A stretch of DNA of 64,000 bases from assembly GCF_002855555.1 (NCBI RefSeq), contig NZ_PKRT01000001.1, positions 186,001 through 250,000 on the forward strand, read 5' to 3'. A program made the translations under genes and the position numbers. The notes beneath the pieces were generated by a model that made no database searches, was not told where the DNA came from, and saw only the letters and a list, made by a program, of their open reading frames with translations. The stretch is from Novosphingobium sp. TH158 (lineage in GTDB: Bacteria > Pseudomonadota > Alphaproteobacteria > Sphingomonadales > Sphingomonadaceae). How positions within the stretch are numbered: position 1 is the stretch's first letter; each line of letters starts with the position of its first letter. Shown here in pieces: positions 25,376 to 36,167 of this stretch.

Positions 25376-25846
25376 ATGCAGCGGATTCTGGTCGAACGCG
25401 AACTGACGAGCGAAGGCCCCAGCAGCCGGCCGCCCCGCCGGGGGCGGCGCAGTGCTACGGTGAACCTGGCCGAAAGTCCGCTCTCGTGGCTTCATGCGCG
25501 CGGCCACCTATGTGACCGGCAGTTCGCGGCCGCGGAACAACTCCGTGCGGATTGGGAACGGGCGCAGCTTTCCGCCGGTGTCACCATGCGGTGGGACCCC
25601 GTGCGGATCAAGGGCGGGCCGGATGCCGGCCTGACCCGCAGCGAGCGGCAGATCGCCGCAAGGCAGCGGTTCGATGGGGCGGTCGCCGCCGCGGGGCCGG
25701 GGCTTTCCGACGTGCTGTGGCGGGTGGTCTGCGCCGGAGAAACCCTGCCGACTGCCGAAAAGGCGCTCGACTGGCCGGTGCGGAGCGGCAAGCTGGTGCT
25801 GAAGCTGGCGCTGGATCGGGTCGCCGGCTTCTATCGCATCGGTTAG
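25376..25846 (+). CDS. DUF6456-domain protein
   Basis: A 156-residue protein with the DUF6456 pattern: SPLSWLHARGHL, then RQFAAAEQLRADWERAQLSA and the C-terminal DWPVRSGKLVLKLALDRVAG. The N-terminus is basic. From memory this domain also occurs in gene-transfer-agent activators of the GafA group, but I could not check this. A DNA-binding or RNA polymerase-linked regulatory role is possible. Its ribosome site AGGAG is 8 bp before the ATG. It shares a 93-bp divergent control region with the S24 repressor. Confidence 0.78.
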   Translation: MQRILVERELTSEGPSSRPPRRGRRSATVNLAESPLSWLHARGHLCDRQFAAAEQLRADWERAQLSAGVTMRWDPVRIKGGPDAGLTRSERQIAARQRFDGAVAAAGPGLSDVLWRVVCAGETLPTAEKALDWPVRSGKLVLKLALDRVAGFYRIG

Positions 25847-25856
25847 CCGTGCAGGC

Positions 25857-27644
<1,788 letters not shown>

Positions 27645-27709
27645 GGTGGGCGCGCCCTATTGGCTGCGGCCCGCGTTGACAAGGGCGGCATGGCGCGGGA
27701 AGGGGGGGC

Positions 27710-28552
27710 ATGCGCAGCGTATGGATCAATGGCGAATGGTTCCCCGAAGCCGAGGCGAAAGTTTCGGTCTTCGATCGCGGACTGCTCTTCTCGCAAAGTG
27801 TTTACGAGGTCGTGCCGGTCATCGCCGGACGGCTGTGCAACATGGCCTACCATCTTGCCCGGCTGGCCCGCTCGCAAGCCGTTGCCGGGATCGCCGACAC
27901 GACGGATTGGCAGGCCGTGTTCGAAGAGGCCGTGGCCCGCAACGGCGTGACCGAAGGGCGCGTCTACCTGCAGGTGACTGGCGGATCGGCCGGGGACCGG
28001 GACTTCCTTTCTCCGCGGCCGGCACCGCAGCCCACGCGCATCGTATTCACTCAGTCGGGCGCGGTGGTCGATCACCCGCAGGCCCGTTCCGGTCTCAGGA
28101 TCGCGCTGAAGCCTGACCTGCGCTGGAACCTGCGCTCGGCCAAGACAACACAGCTGCTCTATGCCGTGCTGATGAAGGAAGAGGCGCGCGCCGCCGGGCT
28201 GGACGATGCCTGGCTGGTCGAAGATGGCCGTGTCACCGAGGGGACCAGTTCCAACGCCCATATCATCGATCAGCGCGGCGTGCTTATCTCGCACCCGGTT
28301 GACCGCGGTGTGCTGCCCGGCGTCACGCGGATCTGCGTGATGGAGATTGTTCGCGGCATGGGGCTGACGGTTGAGGAGCGGCCGTTCACGCCCGACGAGC
28401 TTTATGCCGCGCGTGAGGCCTTCTGTTCGGCGGCGAGCGCGCTGGTCCTGCCGGTGGTCGAGGTGGACGGGCGCACGATCGGCGACGGTCTGCCGGGAGA
28501 GCTGACCAGGGCCATCCGCGCGGCCTATGTCGAACGCCTGTTGCAGGCGTGA
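27710..28552 (+). CDS. dat: D-amino acid transaminase-like enzyme (PLP class IV)
   Basis: Class IV PLP aminotransferase of 280 residues. Lys145 in LRSAKTTQLLYAV is in the position of the PLP lysine of D-alanine transaminase. TEGTSSNAHII holds the conserved Glu and the phosphate-binding Ser. The N-terminal SVFDRGLLFSQSVYEVV also fits the D-AAT group rather than branched-chain aminotransferases. It would interconvert D-alanine and D-glutamate for the cell wall or catabolise D-amino acids. It is divergent to the ABC-F gene. Confidence 0.85.
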   Translation: MRSVWINGEWFPEAEAKVSVFDRGLLFSQSVYEVVPVIAGRLCNMAYHLARLARSQAVAGIADTTDWQAVFEEAVARNGVTEGRVYLQVTGGSAGDRDFLSPRPAPQPTRIVFTQSGAVVDHPQARSGLRIALKPDLRWNLRSAKTTQLLYAVLMKEEARAAGLDDAWLVEDGRVTEGTSSNAHIIDQRGVLISHPVDRGVLPGVTRICVMEIVRGMGLTVEERPFTPDELYAAREAFCSAASALVLPVVEVDGRTIGDGLPGELTRAIRAAYVERLLQA

Positions 28553-28616
28553 CGGCTCTGCCGGTGCGCGCCCTGCATTCACTTGCTGTTCAAACGGGCT
28601 TTTTTAAGAGAACTGC

Positions 28617-28910
28617 ATGATCCGTACGTTTTTCATGGTTCTTGCCACCATTCCCGCCTTCGCCGCGCCGATCGCCTCGGCCAAGCCGGCGGAGGAGCAG
28701 GGCCAGGCTCGCAAGGAAATGCGCGCCGGCAACATCCTCAAGAGCAGCGAGATCGAACGGATTGTCACGCCCCAGATGCCCGGCTGGCAATACCTGGGCT
28801 TCGCCTATGATCCCGTAGCCTTCGCCTATCGCCTGAAGTTCATCAAGGACGGGCGGGTAAGCTCGCTTGATGTCGATGCGCGTTCGGGAACAATCCTGGC
28901 GCGGCATTGA
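28617..28910 (+). CDS. Small exported PepSY-like protein
   Basis: A 97-residue protein with an N-terminal signal peptide (residues 1-22, ending PIASA). The C-terminal half resembles a short PepSY repeat: YDPVAFAYRLKFIKDGRVSS then LDVDARSGTILA. PepSY proteins often sit next to PhoP/PhoQ-like systems, as here 56 bp before the response regulator gene, and may modulate the sensor or a peptidase. Confidence 0.7.
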   Translation: MIRTFFMVLATIPAFAAPIASAKPAEEQGQARKEMRAGNILKSSEIERIVTPQMPGWQYLGFAYDPVAFAYRLKFIKDGRVSSLDVDARSGTILARH

Positions 28911-28966
28911 CGGAAGCTTCCGCAAGCCGCATCTCTGCGGCTGGCACGGATTAACAGGGAACCGTT

Positions 28967-29644
28967 ATGCGCATCCTTATCGTCGAGGACGAACCCACTC
29001 TCGGCAAGCAGCTCAAGGCCACGCTGGAGCAGACCGGCTATGCCGTCGATCTTTCCACCGATGGCGAAGACGGGCACTTCCTGGGTTCGACCGAGGAATA
29101 CGATGCAGTGATCCTTGATCTTGGCCTGCCGGAGATCGACGGGCTGACCGTGCTGGGCATGTGGCGCAAGGAAGGCCGCAAGTTCCCGGTGCTCGTGCTT
29201 ACCGCCCGCGACAGCTGGTCGGACAAGGTTGCCGGGCTCGATGCCGGGGCCGACGATTACCTGGCCAAGCCGTTCCAGACCGAGGAACTGATCGCCCGCC
29301 TGCGCGCGCTGATCCGTCGCGCATCGGGCAACACCTCCAGCGAACTCACTGCCGGCGACGTGCGGCTGGATACGCGCTCGGGCCGCGTCACGCTGAATGG
29401 CGAGCCGGTGAAGCTGACGGCGCAGGAGTACAAGCTGCTGTCCTACCTGCTGCACCACAAGGGCAAGGTCGTCAGCCGCACCGAATTGATCGAGCATATC
29501 TACGATCAGGATTTCGATCGCGATTCCAATACGATCGAGGTGTTCGTCACCCGCATCCGCAAGAAGCTGGGTGCCGATGTGATCACCACGATCCGCGGTC
29601 TTGGCTATAGCCTCGACGATCCTGCCGAGGGCACGCGCGGATAG
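28967..29644 (+). CDS. Response regulator, OmpR/PhoB family
   Basis: A 225-residue response regulator. The receiver domain has the acidic pair in IVEDEPTLGKQLK, the phospho-Asp in AVILDLGLPEIDG, TARDSW and the Lys in YLAKPFQTEEL. The winged helix follows with LTAQEYKLLSYLLHHKGKVV and NTIEVFVTRIRKKLG. It is close in form to PhoP/QseB-type regulators. Its stop overlaps the GTG of the kinase by one base. Confidence 0.95.
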   Translation: MRILIVEDEPTLGKQLKATLEQTGYAVDLSTDGEDGHFLGSTEEYDAVILDLGLPEIDGLTVLGMWRKEGRKFPVLVLTARDSWSDKVAGLDAGADDYLAKPFQTEELIARLRALIRRASGNTSSELTAGDVRLDTRSGRVTLNGEPVKLTAQEYKLLSYLLHHKGKVVSRTELIEHIYDQDFDRDSNTIEVFVTRIRKKLGADVITTIRGLGYSLDDPAEGTRG

Positions 29645-31032
29645 TGTCCGGCCTTCCGGAGTCGAAGGCAGAAGAACGCCCGCCCGCGCCGCATACCGGC
29701 AGCCTGGGGCGGCGGATGATGCTGATCGCCGCAGGGTGGATCTTCATCCTGCTGGCCTTCGGCGGATTCGCGCTCGACCGGACGATCAACAGCCTCATCG
29801 AACGCAACTTCGATGACCAGCTATCCTACATGCTCAACGCCATGATCACCTCGGCGGAGATCGATCAGTACGGCGAGGTCTATTTCAACCGCCCGCTGGG
29901 CGACCAGCGCTTCCTTGAGCCGAACTCGGGCCTTTACTGGCAGATCAGCGGCAAGGGGCATGAGGATTTCCCCTCGCGCTCCTTGTGGGACCGCACCTTG
30001 CGGGTTCGCGGGGACCACTTCGACAACGAGCCGCATTTCCGCGACAGCACCGAGTTCGCCGGCGAGCCGCTGCGGGTGCTCGAACGGTCGATCATCCTGC
30101 CCGGCAGCGAGACGCGCTGGTGGTTCGTCGTCGCGCAGAGCCGCAGTTCGCTCGATGCCCAGATCCTGCGCGTGCGCTCGATCCTGCTGTGGTCCTTCGT
30201 CGTGCTCGGCATGGGGCTGTTCCTCATGGCCGTGTTGCAGACCTGGTACGGCCTGGGGCCGCTGCGCCGCGTGCGCATGGCGATCAAGGACCTGCGCACC
30301 ACCGGCGCCAATCGCCTGACGGAGCCGCTGCCGCTCGAGGTCCAGCCGCTGGTCGAGGAACTCAACGCGCTGCTCGCCCATACCGAGAAGCAGGCGGAAG
30401 AGGCGCGGACCCATGCGGGCAACCTTGCCCACGCGCTGAAGACACCGCTGACCGTGGTGATGAACGCCGCAACGGCCAAGGCGCCGGACCTTGCCGATAC
30501 GGTGATCCGCGAGGCGGCGGTGATGCGCCGCCAGGTCGATCACCATCTTGCCCGTGCGCGGGCGGTGGGGCGGCGGGCGGTCGGCCATTCGCGCGCCTCG
30601 GTGGGCGAGAGCGTGGAGGCAGTGCTGCGCGCCGTTACCCGCCTCTACGAGCGGACCCGCTTCGACCTTGACGGCAACCGCGAGGCGCTGGTCGCCATCG
30701 AGCGGCAGGACCTCGACGAGATCCTGGGCAACCTGATCGAGAACGCGGCCAAGTATGGCGGCGGCTCGGTCTTCGTTACCATCGATGCAGCACCCCAGGC
30801 AGCGGACTGCGAGATCTGGGTCGAGGATGACGGCATGGGCATCCCCGAGGAAGAACGCGTGCGCATCTTCGATCGCGGGGCGCGGCTGGATACCGGCAAG
30901 CCGGGTACCGGGCTCGGCCTCGCCATCGTCCGCGACGTGGCCGAGATCTACGGCGGGTCGGTGGAGCTTGCCGAAAGCGAGGATCTGGGCGGCCTGCTCG
31001 TCAAGCTTCGCCTGCCGCGCGCCCGGGTCTGA
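29644..31032 (+). CDS. Membrane sensor histidine kinase, PhoQ-like
   Basis: A 462-residue sensor with membrane segments at about residues 22-42 and 180-200, enclosing a periplasmic sensor region. A HAMP-like segment precedes the H-box AGNLAHALKTPLTVVMNAA. The ATPase domain is complete: N-box NLIENAAKYGG, G1 VEDDGMGIPEEE, F-box RIFDRGARL and G2 GTGLGLAIV. GTG is the start, overlapping the regulator stop. With the PepSY-like gene, this makes a PhoPQ-type envelope stress or cation sensing unit; the signal is not known. Confidence 0.93.
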   Translation: MSGLPESKAEERPPAPHTGSLGRRMMLIAAGWIFILLAFGGFALDRTINSLIERNFDDQLSYMLNAMITSAEIDQYGEVYFNRPLGDQRFLEPNSGLYWQISGKGHEDFPSRSLWDRTLRVRGDHFDNEPHFRDSTEFAGEPLRVLERSIILPGSETRWWFVVAQSRSSLDAQILRVRSILLWSFVVLGMGLFLMAVLQTWYGLGPLRRVRMAIKDLRTTGANRLTEPLPLEVQPLVEELNALLAHTEKQAEEARTHAGNLAHALKTPLTVVMNAATAKAPDLADTVIREAAVMRRQVDHHLARARAVGRRAVGHSRASVGESVEAVLRAVTRLYERTRFDLDGNREALVAIERQDLDEILGNLIENAAKYGGGSVFVTIDAAPQAADCEIWVEDDGMGIPEEERVRIFDRGARLDTGKPGTGLGLAIVRDVAEIYGGSVELAESEDLGGLLVKLRLPRARV

Positions 31033-31047
31033 CCGCTGGCGCCCGCC

Positions 31048-31806
31048 TTATTTGCGGCTTCCCTTGCCGAGCTGAGATTCCGGCACGCCCATAAGCTGAG
31101 CCAGGCGCTTGCGCTCTGCCGGGCTGAGCTCGGCCGGGGTCTTCATTTTCGGCAGATCGGCCATGGCGGCCTCTGCCGTTTTCAGGATGCCGGGCATTTC
31201 TTTCATCATGATGGGCATGAATTCCATCATCTTGCTCATCACCGCCGGGTCCATCATCAGGATCAGCGAATCCGCAGCATAGGCACTGCCCGCCGGCGTG
31301 GCGAAGAAGCGGTTCATCTCGGCCAGTTCGCCCGCGCTGAAACGCTTGGCATAGGCCTGGGCGAGCCCTTCGCGGTAGCCGGGCTCGATCGGCGTCATGA
31401 TCCGGCCCATTTCCTTCATCATAACGCTGGTCATCGTCAGCATCCGCTGTTCGAACACCGGGTCGAGGATCGCCATCATCTCGTTGAGGCTCGCCTTGGG
31501 CAGCTTGGCGAGTTCGGCTTCGGGGATGCCGCCGATCCTTGCGAAATCCGCAACCGGGATCTGGTCCATCTGGCCCATCATCGACTTCATCATGCCGTCG
31601 GTGCTGGCCATCATGCGCACGAAGGTGCCGTCAGGGAACAGGCGTGCAGCGGCAATGCGTGCGGCTGCGAGCCGCTCGGGATCGAGCGCGGCGGCCTCTG
31701 CCGCCGGGGCGGTGGCCGCGCTTGTGCCGGCGCTGTCCTGTGCGATGGCCGGAGCATTGAGCGACACGATCAGCGCCGCCGAACCAGCAATTGCCTTCAA
31801 GTTCAT
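31048..31806 (-). CDS. Exported DUF2059-type protein
   Basis: A 252-residue protein with a cleavable signal peptide (residues 1-22, ending APAIA). Its middle part, ILDPVFEQRMLTMTSVM and YAKRFSAGELAEMNRFFATP, with GSAYAADS after it, is the DUF2059 pattern. It is unusually rich in Met, with many MM pairs in residues 60-90 and 180-215. Function of the family is not established; a periplasmic location is likely. Confidence 0.8.
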   Translation of the reverse strand: MNLKAIAGSAALIVSLNAPAIAQDSAGTSAATAPAAEAAALDPERLAAARIAAARLFPDGTFVRMMASTDGMMKSMMGQMDQIPVADFARIGGIPEAELAKLPKASLNEMMAILDPVFEQRMLTMTSVMMKEMGRIMTPIEPGYREGLAQAYAKRFSAGELAEMNRFFATPAGSAYAADSLILMMDPAVMSKMMEFMPIMMKEMPGILKTAEAAMADLPKMKTPAELSPAERKRLAQLMGVPESQLGKGSRK

Positions 31807-31832
31807 GTGCAGACCCCCCAGTTGACCGGCGA

Positions 31833-32129
31833 CTAGCCGCCGGATTTTGCCTTTTCGTGATGTCGGATGACTTCCTCGATCACGAAACGGATGAACTTTT
31901 CGCCGAAATCCGGGTCGAGCTGCGCCTCTTCGGCAAGCGCGCGCAGACGGGCGATCTGGCGTTCCTCGCGCCCCGGGTCACTGGCGGGCAAGCCTTTTTC
32001 CGCCTTGTAGGCGCCGACGGCCTTGGTGATGCGGAAGCGTTCGGCCAGCATGTGGACGAGCGCGGCATCGATATTGTCGATGCTGGAGCGGAATGAGGCG
32101 AGCGCGGGATCGGGTGCGTTTTCGGACAT
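31833..32129 (-). CDS. Chorismate mutase, AroQ class
   Basis: Converts chorismate to prephenate for phenylalanine and tyrosine synthesis. Its 98 residues form the all-helical AroQ fold. Conserved features are the early Arg in ASFRSSIDNIDAALVHML, the Lys in RITKAVGAYKAEKGLPASD, and REERQIARL. The ATG at 32129 gives the normal length for a monofunctional enzyme. It is divergent to the polyprenyl synthase gene. Confidence 0.93.
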   Translation of the reverse strand: MSENAPDPALASFRSSIDNIDAALVHMLAERFRITKAVGAYKAEKGLPASDPGREERQIARLRALAEEAQLDPDFGEKFIRFVIEEVIRHHEKAKSGG

Positions 32130-32216
32130 CGCGGCTGCGCTAGCATGCGAAAATGGCAAACGCCAAGAGCCGGTTTGCACTTGCCTTGCAGGCCGCGCAA
32201 TCGCTAGGGCCGCTGC

Positions 32217-33233
32217 ATGACTGCCGATGTCGTCCCGCTGCGTCCGCGCAATGCAGAACCCTCGCTGGCCCCGCTGTTGGCCCTGACGGCACCGGGCATG
32301 AACGCGGTCAACGCGATCATCCTTGATCGCATGCAGAGCGAAATCCCGCTGATCCCCGCGCTGGCCGGCCACCTGATTGCCGGCGGCGGCAAGCGGATGC
32401 GGCCGATGCTTACCGTCGCGGGCGCGGAACTGTGCGATTACCACGGCACGCGCCACCACCTGCTGGCCGCCTCGGTGGAGTTCATCCACACCGCCACGCT
32501 GCTGCATGACGATGTTGTCGACGGATCGGACCTGCGCCGTGGGCGCGAAACGGCCAATATCGTCTTCGGCAATCCGGCCACCGTGCTGGTGGGCGATTTC
32601 CTGTTTACCCGCGCTTTCGAGCTGATGGTCGAGGACGGCAGCCTGAAGGTGCTGAAGATCCTGTCCAAAGCCAGCTCGGTGATCGCCGAGGGCGAGGTGG
32701 ACCAGCTGACTGCCGCCCGCCGGATCGAGACGAGCGAGGAGCATTACCTCCACATCATCGGCGCCAAGACGGCCGCGCTGTTTGCCGCCGCTACCCGCAT
32801 CGCCGCCGTGGTCGCCGAGAAGTCCGAGGCGGAAGAGCTGGCGCTCGATGCCTATGGCCGCAACCTTGGCGTGGCCTTCCAGCTTGTCGACGATGCCATC
32901 GATTACGATTCGGACGCCGCCGAAATGGGCAAGGGGCAGGGCGACGACTTCCGCGAAGGCAAGATGACCCTGCCGGTGATCCTGGCCTATGCCCGCGGCA
33001 ATGCCGAGGAACGCCAGTTCTGGCAGGATGCCATCGCCGGCTTCCGCAACACCGATGCCGACCTTGCCGAGGCGCGCCGCCTGTTCGCCAAGTACGATAC
33101 GGTTTCGGCCACGCGCGATCGCGCCCGCCACTTCGCGCAGCGCGCCATCGATTCGATCGCCGGCTTCCCGGCCGGTCCTGCGCGCAGTGCCATGGCGGAA
33201 GCCGCCGAATTTGCGGTTTCGCGCCGCTTCTGA
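32217..33233 (+). CDS. ispB: Long-chain polyprenyl diphosphate synthase (IspB-like)
   Basis: Head-to-tail prenyltransferase of 338 residues that makes the side chain of ubiquinone. The two Asp-rich motifs are LLHDDVVDGSDLRRG and LVDDAIDYDSD. GGGKRMRPML binds the isopentenyl diphosphate. Small residues before the first Asp motif suggest a long product, octaprenyl to decaprenyl; sphingomonads use Q-10. The exact chain length cannot be read from sequence. Confidence 0.93.
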   Translation: MTADVVPLRPRNAEPSLAPLLALTAPGMNAVNAIILDRMQSEIPLIPALAGHLIAGGGKRMRPMLTVAGAELCDYHGTRHHLLAASVEFIHTATLLHDDVVDGSDLRRGRETANIVFGNPATVLVGDFLFTRAFELMVEDGSLKVLKILSKASSVIAEGEVDQLTAARRIETSEEHYLHIIGAKTAALFAAATRIAAVVAEKSEAEELALDAYGRNLGVAFQLVDDAIDYDSDAAEMGKGQGDDFREGKMTLPVILAYARGNAEERQFWQDAIAGFRNTDADLAEARRLFAKYDTVSATRDRARHFAQRAIDSIAGFPAGPARSAMAEAAEFAVSRRF

Positions 33234-33561
33234 GGCCGTTGCGGCCCCTGCCTTGTCATGGGTTGAGGTTGACAAGGTTGACACCGTGTAAACCTCGCGT
33301 CCAAATCCCATCACGCTGAATTCACACGCAAAAACGCCGGAATTGCGGCCAGGGGTTCGCGGTAAATAAAAAAATCCGGCCCGGATGCACGAAGGCCGCG
33401 CTCTGGGCGCGGCCTGGGTGTGGGCGGGGGAAATGGTTTGGCTGCGCACCGCGCTGCCGGGAGGTCGAGGCATGTCCGCAGTGTGACAGAAGCGCGGCCC
33501 TGTAGGAAAGCCCCTCCAGACCGGATGCCGGACAGGTGACACGGCTTGACAGCGCCTCTCA
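33234..33561. other. Non-coding region between ispB and the ars operon
   Basis: No supported gene is seen. It contains the strong hairpin ggccgcgc/gcgcggcc near 33391-33411, the repeated word ggttgaca near 33266-33283, and a third copy of tgtaggaaagc at 33501-33511. A TTGACA -35-like hexamer at 33546 probably belongs to the arsR promoter. Confidence 0.5.
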
Positions 33562-33595
33562 TTTCGATATTTCGATAATCATAGAAATATCGAAA
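33562..33595. promoter_or_regulatory. ArsR operator
   Basis: Arms tttcgatattt (33562-33572) and aaatatcgaaa (33585-33595) are exact reverse complements with a 12-bp spacer. The site lies directly between a TTGACA hexamer and the arsR ATG at 33604, so it would block transcription when ArsR is bound and release on arsenite. Confidence 0.8.
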
Positions 33596-33603
33596 GCCGA
33601 ATC

Positions 33604-33948
33604 ATGGAAGCAGCCACCGTTATCCAGGCGCTTGCCGCGCTGGCGCAGGAAAACCGCCTCGCGGTATTCCGCCTGCTGGTCCAGGCCGGGCCGGAAGGTA
33701 TGCCGGCAGGCGCACTGGCAGAAGCGGTTGGCGCGCCGGCTTCGTCGATGAGCTTTCACCTGGCCCAGCTGGCCAATGCCGGCCTCGTCTCGCAGCGGCG
33801 GCAGAGCCGTTCGATCATCTATTCGGCGGACTATGCCGCGATGAACGACGTGCTTGCCTATCTGATGGAAAATTGCTGCGGCGGCGGCGAATGCGCGCCG
33901 GCAGCCTCCTGCGTTCCTCCCGTTTCCCAAGCAAAGGATGCAGCATGA
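33604..33948 (+). CDS. arsR: ArsR-family arsenic-responsive repressor
   Basis: A 114-residue winged-HTH repressor. The recognition region is LAEAVGAPASSMSFHLAQLANAG. Arsenite-binding cysteines are probably in the C-terminal ENCCGGGECAP; this is the C-terminal site type rather than the E. coli position in the HTH. It overlaps the next gene by ATGA and leads the operon arsR-arsI-arsC-acr3. Confidence 0.92.
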   Translation: MEAATVIQALAALAQENRLAVFRLLVQAGPEGMPAGALAEAVGAPASSMSFHLAQLANAGLVSQRRQSRSIIYSADYAAMNDVLAYLMENCCGGGECAPAASCVPPVSQAKDAA

Positions 33949-34418
33949 AGCGCTTTCACGTTCACGTCGGGGTGGCGGACCTCGATAGCTCTATCGCTTT
34001 CTATTCCGGCCTGTTCGGCGCGCAGCCGACGGTCACCAAGGCGGACTATGCCAAGTGGATGCTTGACGATCCGCGCATCAACTTCGCCATTTCCCGGAAG
34101 TGCGGAGCGGCGAAGGGGATCGAACACCTGGGACTGCAGGTGGACGATGCCGGGGAACTGGCAGAGGTCTATGGCCGGCTTAAGACGGCCGGCGGCCCGG
34201 TCATGGAAGAGGGCGCAACCACCTGCTGCTATGCCCGCTCGGAAAAGAGCTGGATCGCCGATCCCGATGGCGTGGTCTGGGAAGCCTTCCACACCACCGG
34301 CGACAGCACGGTCTATGGCGAAAGCCCGGACTTTGCGGGGCTTGCATCGGACAATGCTGCGGCAGACGCCTGCTGCGCGCCGCAGGTGGCCCAGCCCGCC
34401 AAGTCATCCTGCTGCTGA
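33945..34418 (+). CDS. arsI: ArsI-type C-As lyase (organoarsenical demethylase)
   Basis: A Fe(II)-dependent VOC-fold dioxygenase of 157 residues that splits the carbon-arsenic bond of trivalent methyl- or phenylarsenicals. The vicinal cysteine pair in GATTCCYARSEKSW is the known substrate-binding pair of ArsI. Metal ligands are expected in FHVHVGV, EHLGLQV and VVWEAF. The C-terminal tail has two further Cys pairs (DACCAPQ and KSSCC). The CadI (cadmium-induced) label is the usual alternative. It is translationally coupled to arsR. Confidence 0.88.
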   Translation: MKRFHVHVGVADLDSSIAFYSGLFGAQPTVTKADYAKWMLDDPRINFAISRKCGAAKGIEHLGLQVDDAGELAEVYGRLKTAGGPVMEEGATTCCYARSEKSWIADPDGVVWEAFHTTGDSTVYGESPDFAGLASDNAAADACCAPQVAQPAKSSCC

Positions 34419-34430
34419 AAGGCCGCCAGC

Positions 34431-34937
34431 ATGACCGGAAGGCCGTTCAGCGTGCTGGTGCTGTGCACCGGCAATTCGGCGCGCTCGATCCTGGGTGAAG
34501 CGATTCTTGGCCAGCTTGGCGGGGGCCGTATCGTCGCGCACAGCGCCGGCAGCCGTCCGAAGGGCCAGCCACATCCCGGCGCGCTGCGGCTGCTGGCGCG
34601 CAAGGGGATCGATGGTTCGCCATTTCGTTCCAAGAGCTGGGACGAATTCACCGGGCCCGGTGCCCCGCCGGTCGATCTGGCGATCACCGTCTGCGGCAAT
34701 GCGGCGGGCGAAAGCTGCCCGGTGTTCATGGGCGCGCCGCTGAAGGCCCATTGGGGTTTGCCCGATCCGGCCGATGTCGAAGGCGATGAAGCCGAAGTCG
34801 ACGCCGCCTTCGAACAGACCTGGCGCTGGCTGGAAATGCGTGTGCGGGCCCTGCTGGACCTGCCGTTCGAAACGATGGAGCGGCCTGCGCTGGCCGCCGA
34901 ACTTGCCCGCATCGGGCAGATGGAAGGAACTGACTGA
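34431..34937 (+). CDS. arsC: Arsenate reductase, low-molecular-weight phosphatase family
   Basis: A 168-residue reductase that turns arsenate into arsenite. The P-loop CTGNSARS near residue 12 has the nucleophilic Cys. A second Cys pair for the thioredoxin-coupled mechanism may be [22 protein letters not shown] holds the conserved Asp-Pro loop. It starts 12 bp after arsI, and its stop overlaps the ATG of acr3. Confidence 0.92.
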   Translation: MTGRPFSVLVLCTGNSARSILGEAILGQLGGGRIVAHSAGSRPKGQPHPGALRLLARKGIDGSPFRSKSWDEFTGPGAPPVDLAITVCGNAAGESCPVFMGAPLKAHWGLPDPADVEGDEAEVDAAFEQTWRWLEMRVRALLDLPFETMERPALAAELARIGQMEGTD

Positions 34938-36001
34938 TGGCTAGTCTCGCCCTGGAGGCGCCGCGCGCGCGGCTCTCGTTCCTTGACCGCTATCTCACGG
35001 TTTGGATCTTCGCCGCGATGGCGCTGGGCATCGCGCTCGGCTCGCTGGTCCCGGCAGTGCCGGTCGCGCTTGGCGCAATGTCGGTGGGATCGACCAGCCT
35101 GCCGATCGCCATCGGCCTGATCCTGATGATGTTCCCGCCGCTCGCCAAGGTCCGCTACGAGGAACTGGGGCAGGTTTTCCGGGATCGCCGCATCCTCGCC
35201 CTCTCGTTCTTCCTGTGCTGGATCGTTGCCCCGGCCTTCATGTTCGCGCTGGCCGCGCTGCTGCTGCCCGACAAGCCGGAATATTTCACCGGCCTGATCC
35301 TGATCGGCATCGCACCGTGCATCGCCATGGTCCTGGTGTGGAACCAGCTGGCGCGGGGCAGCGCCGAATATGTCACCGGGCTGGTGGCCTTCAATTCGCT
35401 GTTCCAGATCGTGTTCTACGTGCCTTACGCGTGGTTCTACCTCTCGGTACTGCCGCCGCTGTTCGGGCTGGAGGCGCATGTCGTGAACATCGAATTCGCG
35501 ACGATTGCCAAGGCGGTGCTGACTTACCTTGGCGTGCCCTTCTTGGCCGGGTTCCTTGTGCGGCGCACCCTGGTAAAGGCGCGCGGCGTGGAATGGTACG
35601 AGGGCCGCTTCCTCCCGGCCATCGGGCCGCTGACGCTCTCTGCCCTGCTGTTCACCATCGTTGCCATGTTCAGCCTGAAGGGGGGAGAGATCCTTGCCCT
35701 GCCGCTCGATGCCCTGCGCATCGGCCTGCCGCTGGCGCTGTTCTTCGTGGTGATGTTCGTCATCGCCTTTGCCTGCGGGCGGGCGATCGGGGCAGGCTAT
35801 CCGCGCACCGCCGCACTCTCCTTCACGGCTGCATCGAACAACTTCGAACTGGCGATCGCGGTGGCCATTGCCGCCTTCGGCCTATCCTCGCCGGTGGCCT
35901 TTGCCGCGGTGATCGGGCCGCTGATCGAGGTTCCGGCCCTGATCGCGCTGGTCAACCTCGCCCTGTGGTTCGAACGGCGCTGGTTCACCGCCCCGGCCTG
36001 A
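34937..36001 (+). CDS. acr3: ACR3-family arsenite efflux permease
   Basis: A 354-residue inner-membrane arsenite exporter with about ten predicted helices. The conserved Cys of helix 4 is in [20 protein letters not shown]. Helix 9-10 features are [20 protein letters not shown] and [19 protein letters not shown]. It completes the resistance operon and exports the product of ArsC. Confidence 0.95.
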   Translation: MASLALEAPRARLSFLDRYLTVWIFAAMALGIALGSLVPAVPVALGAMSVGSTSLPIAIGLILMMFPPLAKVRYEELGQVFRDRRILALSFFLCWIVAPAFMFALAALLLPDKPEYFTGLILIGIAPCIAMVLVWNQLARGSAEYVTGLVAFNSLFQIVFYVPYAWFYLSVLPPLFGLEAHVVNIEFATIAKAVLTYLGVPFLAGFLVRRTLVKARGVEWYEGRFLPAIGPLTLSALLFTIVAMFSLKGGEILALPLDALRIGLPLALFFVVMFVIAFACGRAIGAGYPRTAALSFTAASNNFELAIAVAIAAFGLSSPVAFAAVIGPLIEVPALIALVNLALWFERRWFTAPA

Positions 36002-36167
36002 CCGCCCGGGCGTGCCCGCACCTTATCGCCGCAAGGCCTCGGACCGGCGCAAACCGTGGGTTTTGCGCGATGGTTCGCGTGGCGAATTGACTCAATCTTA
36101 ACCACGAAAACGGAAGGTCGGAAGTGCTCAGGGGGACCCACAGACCAACAGTCGAAAGTCCGAGCAC

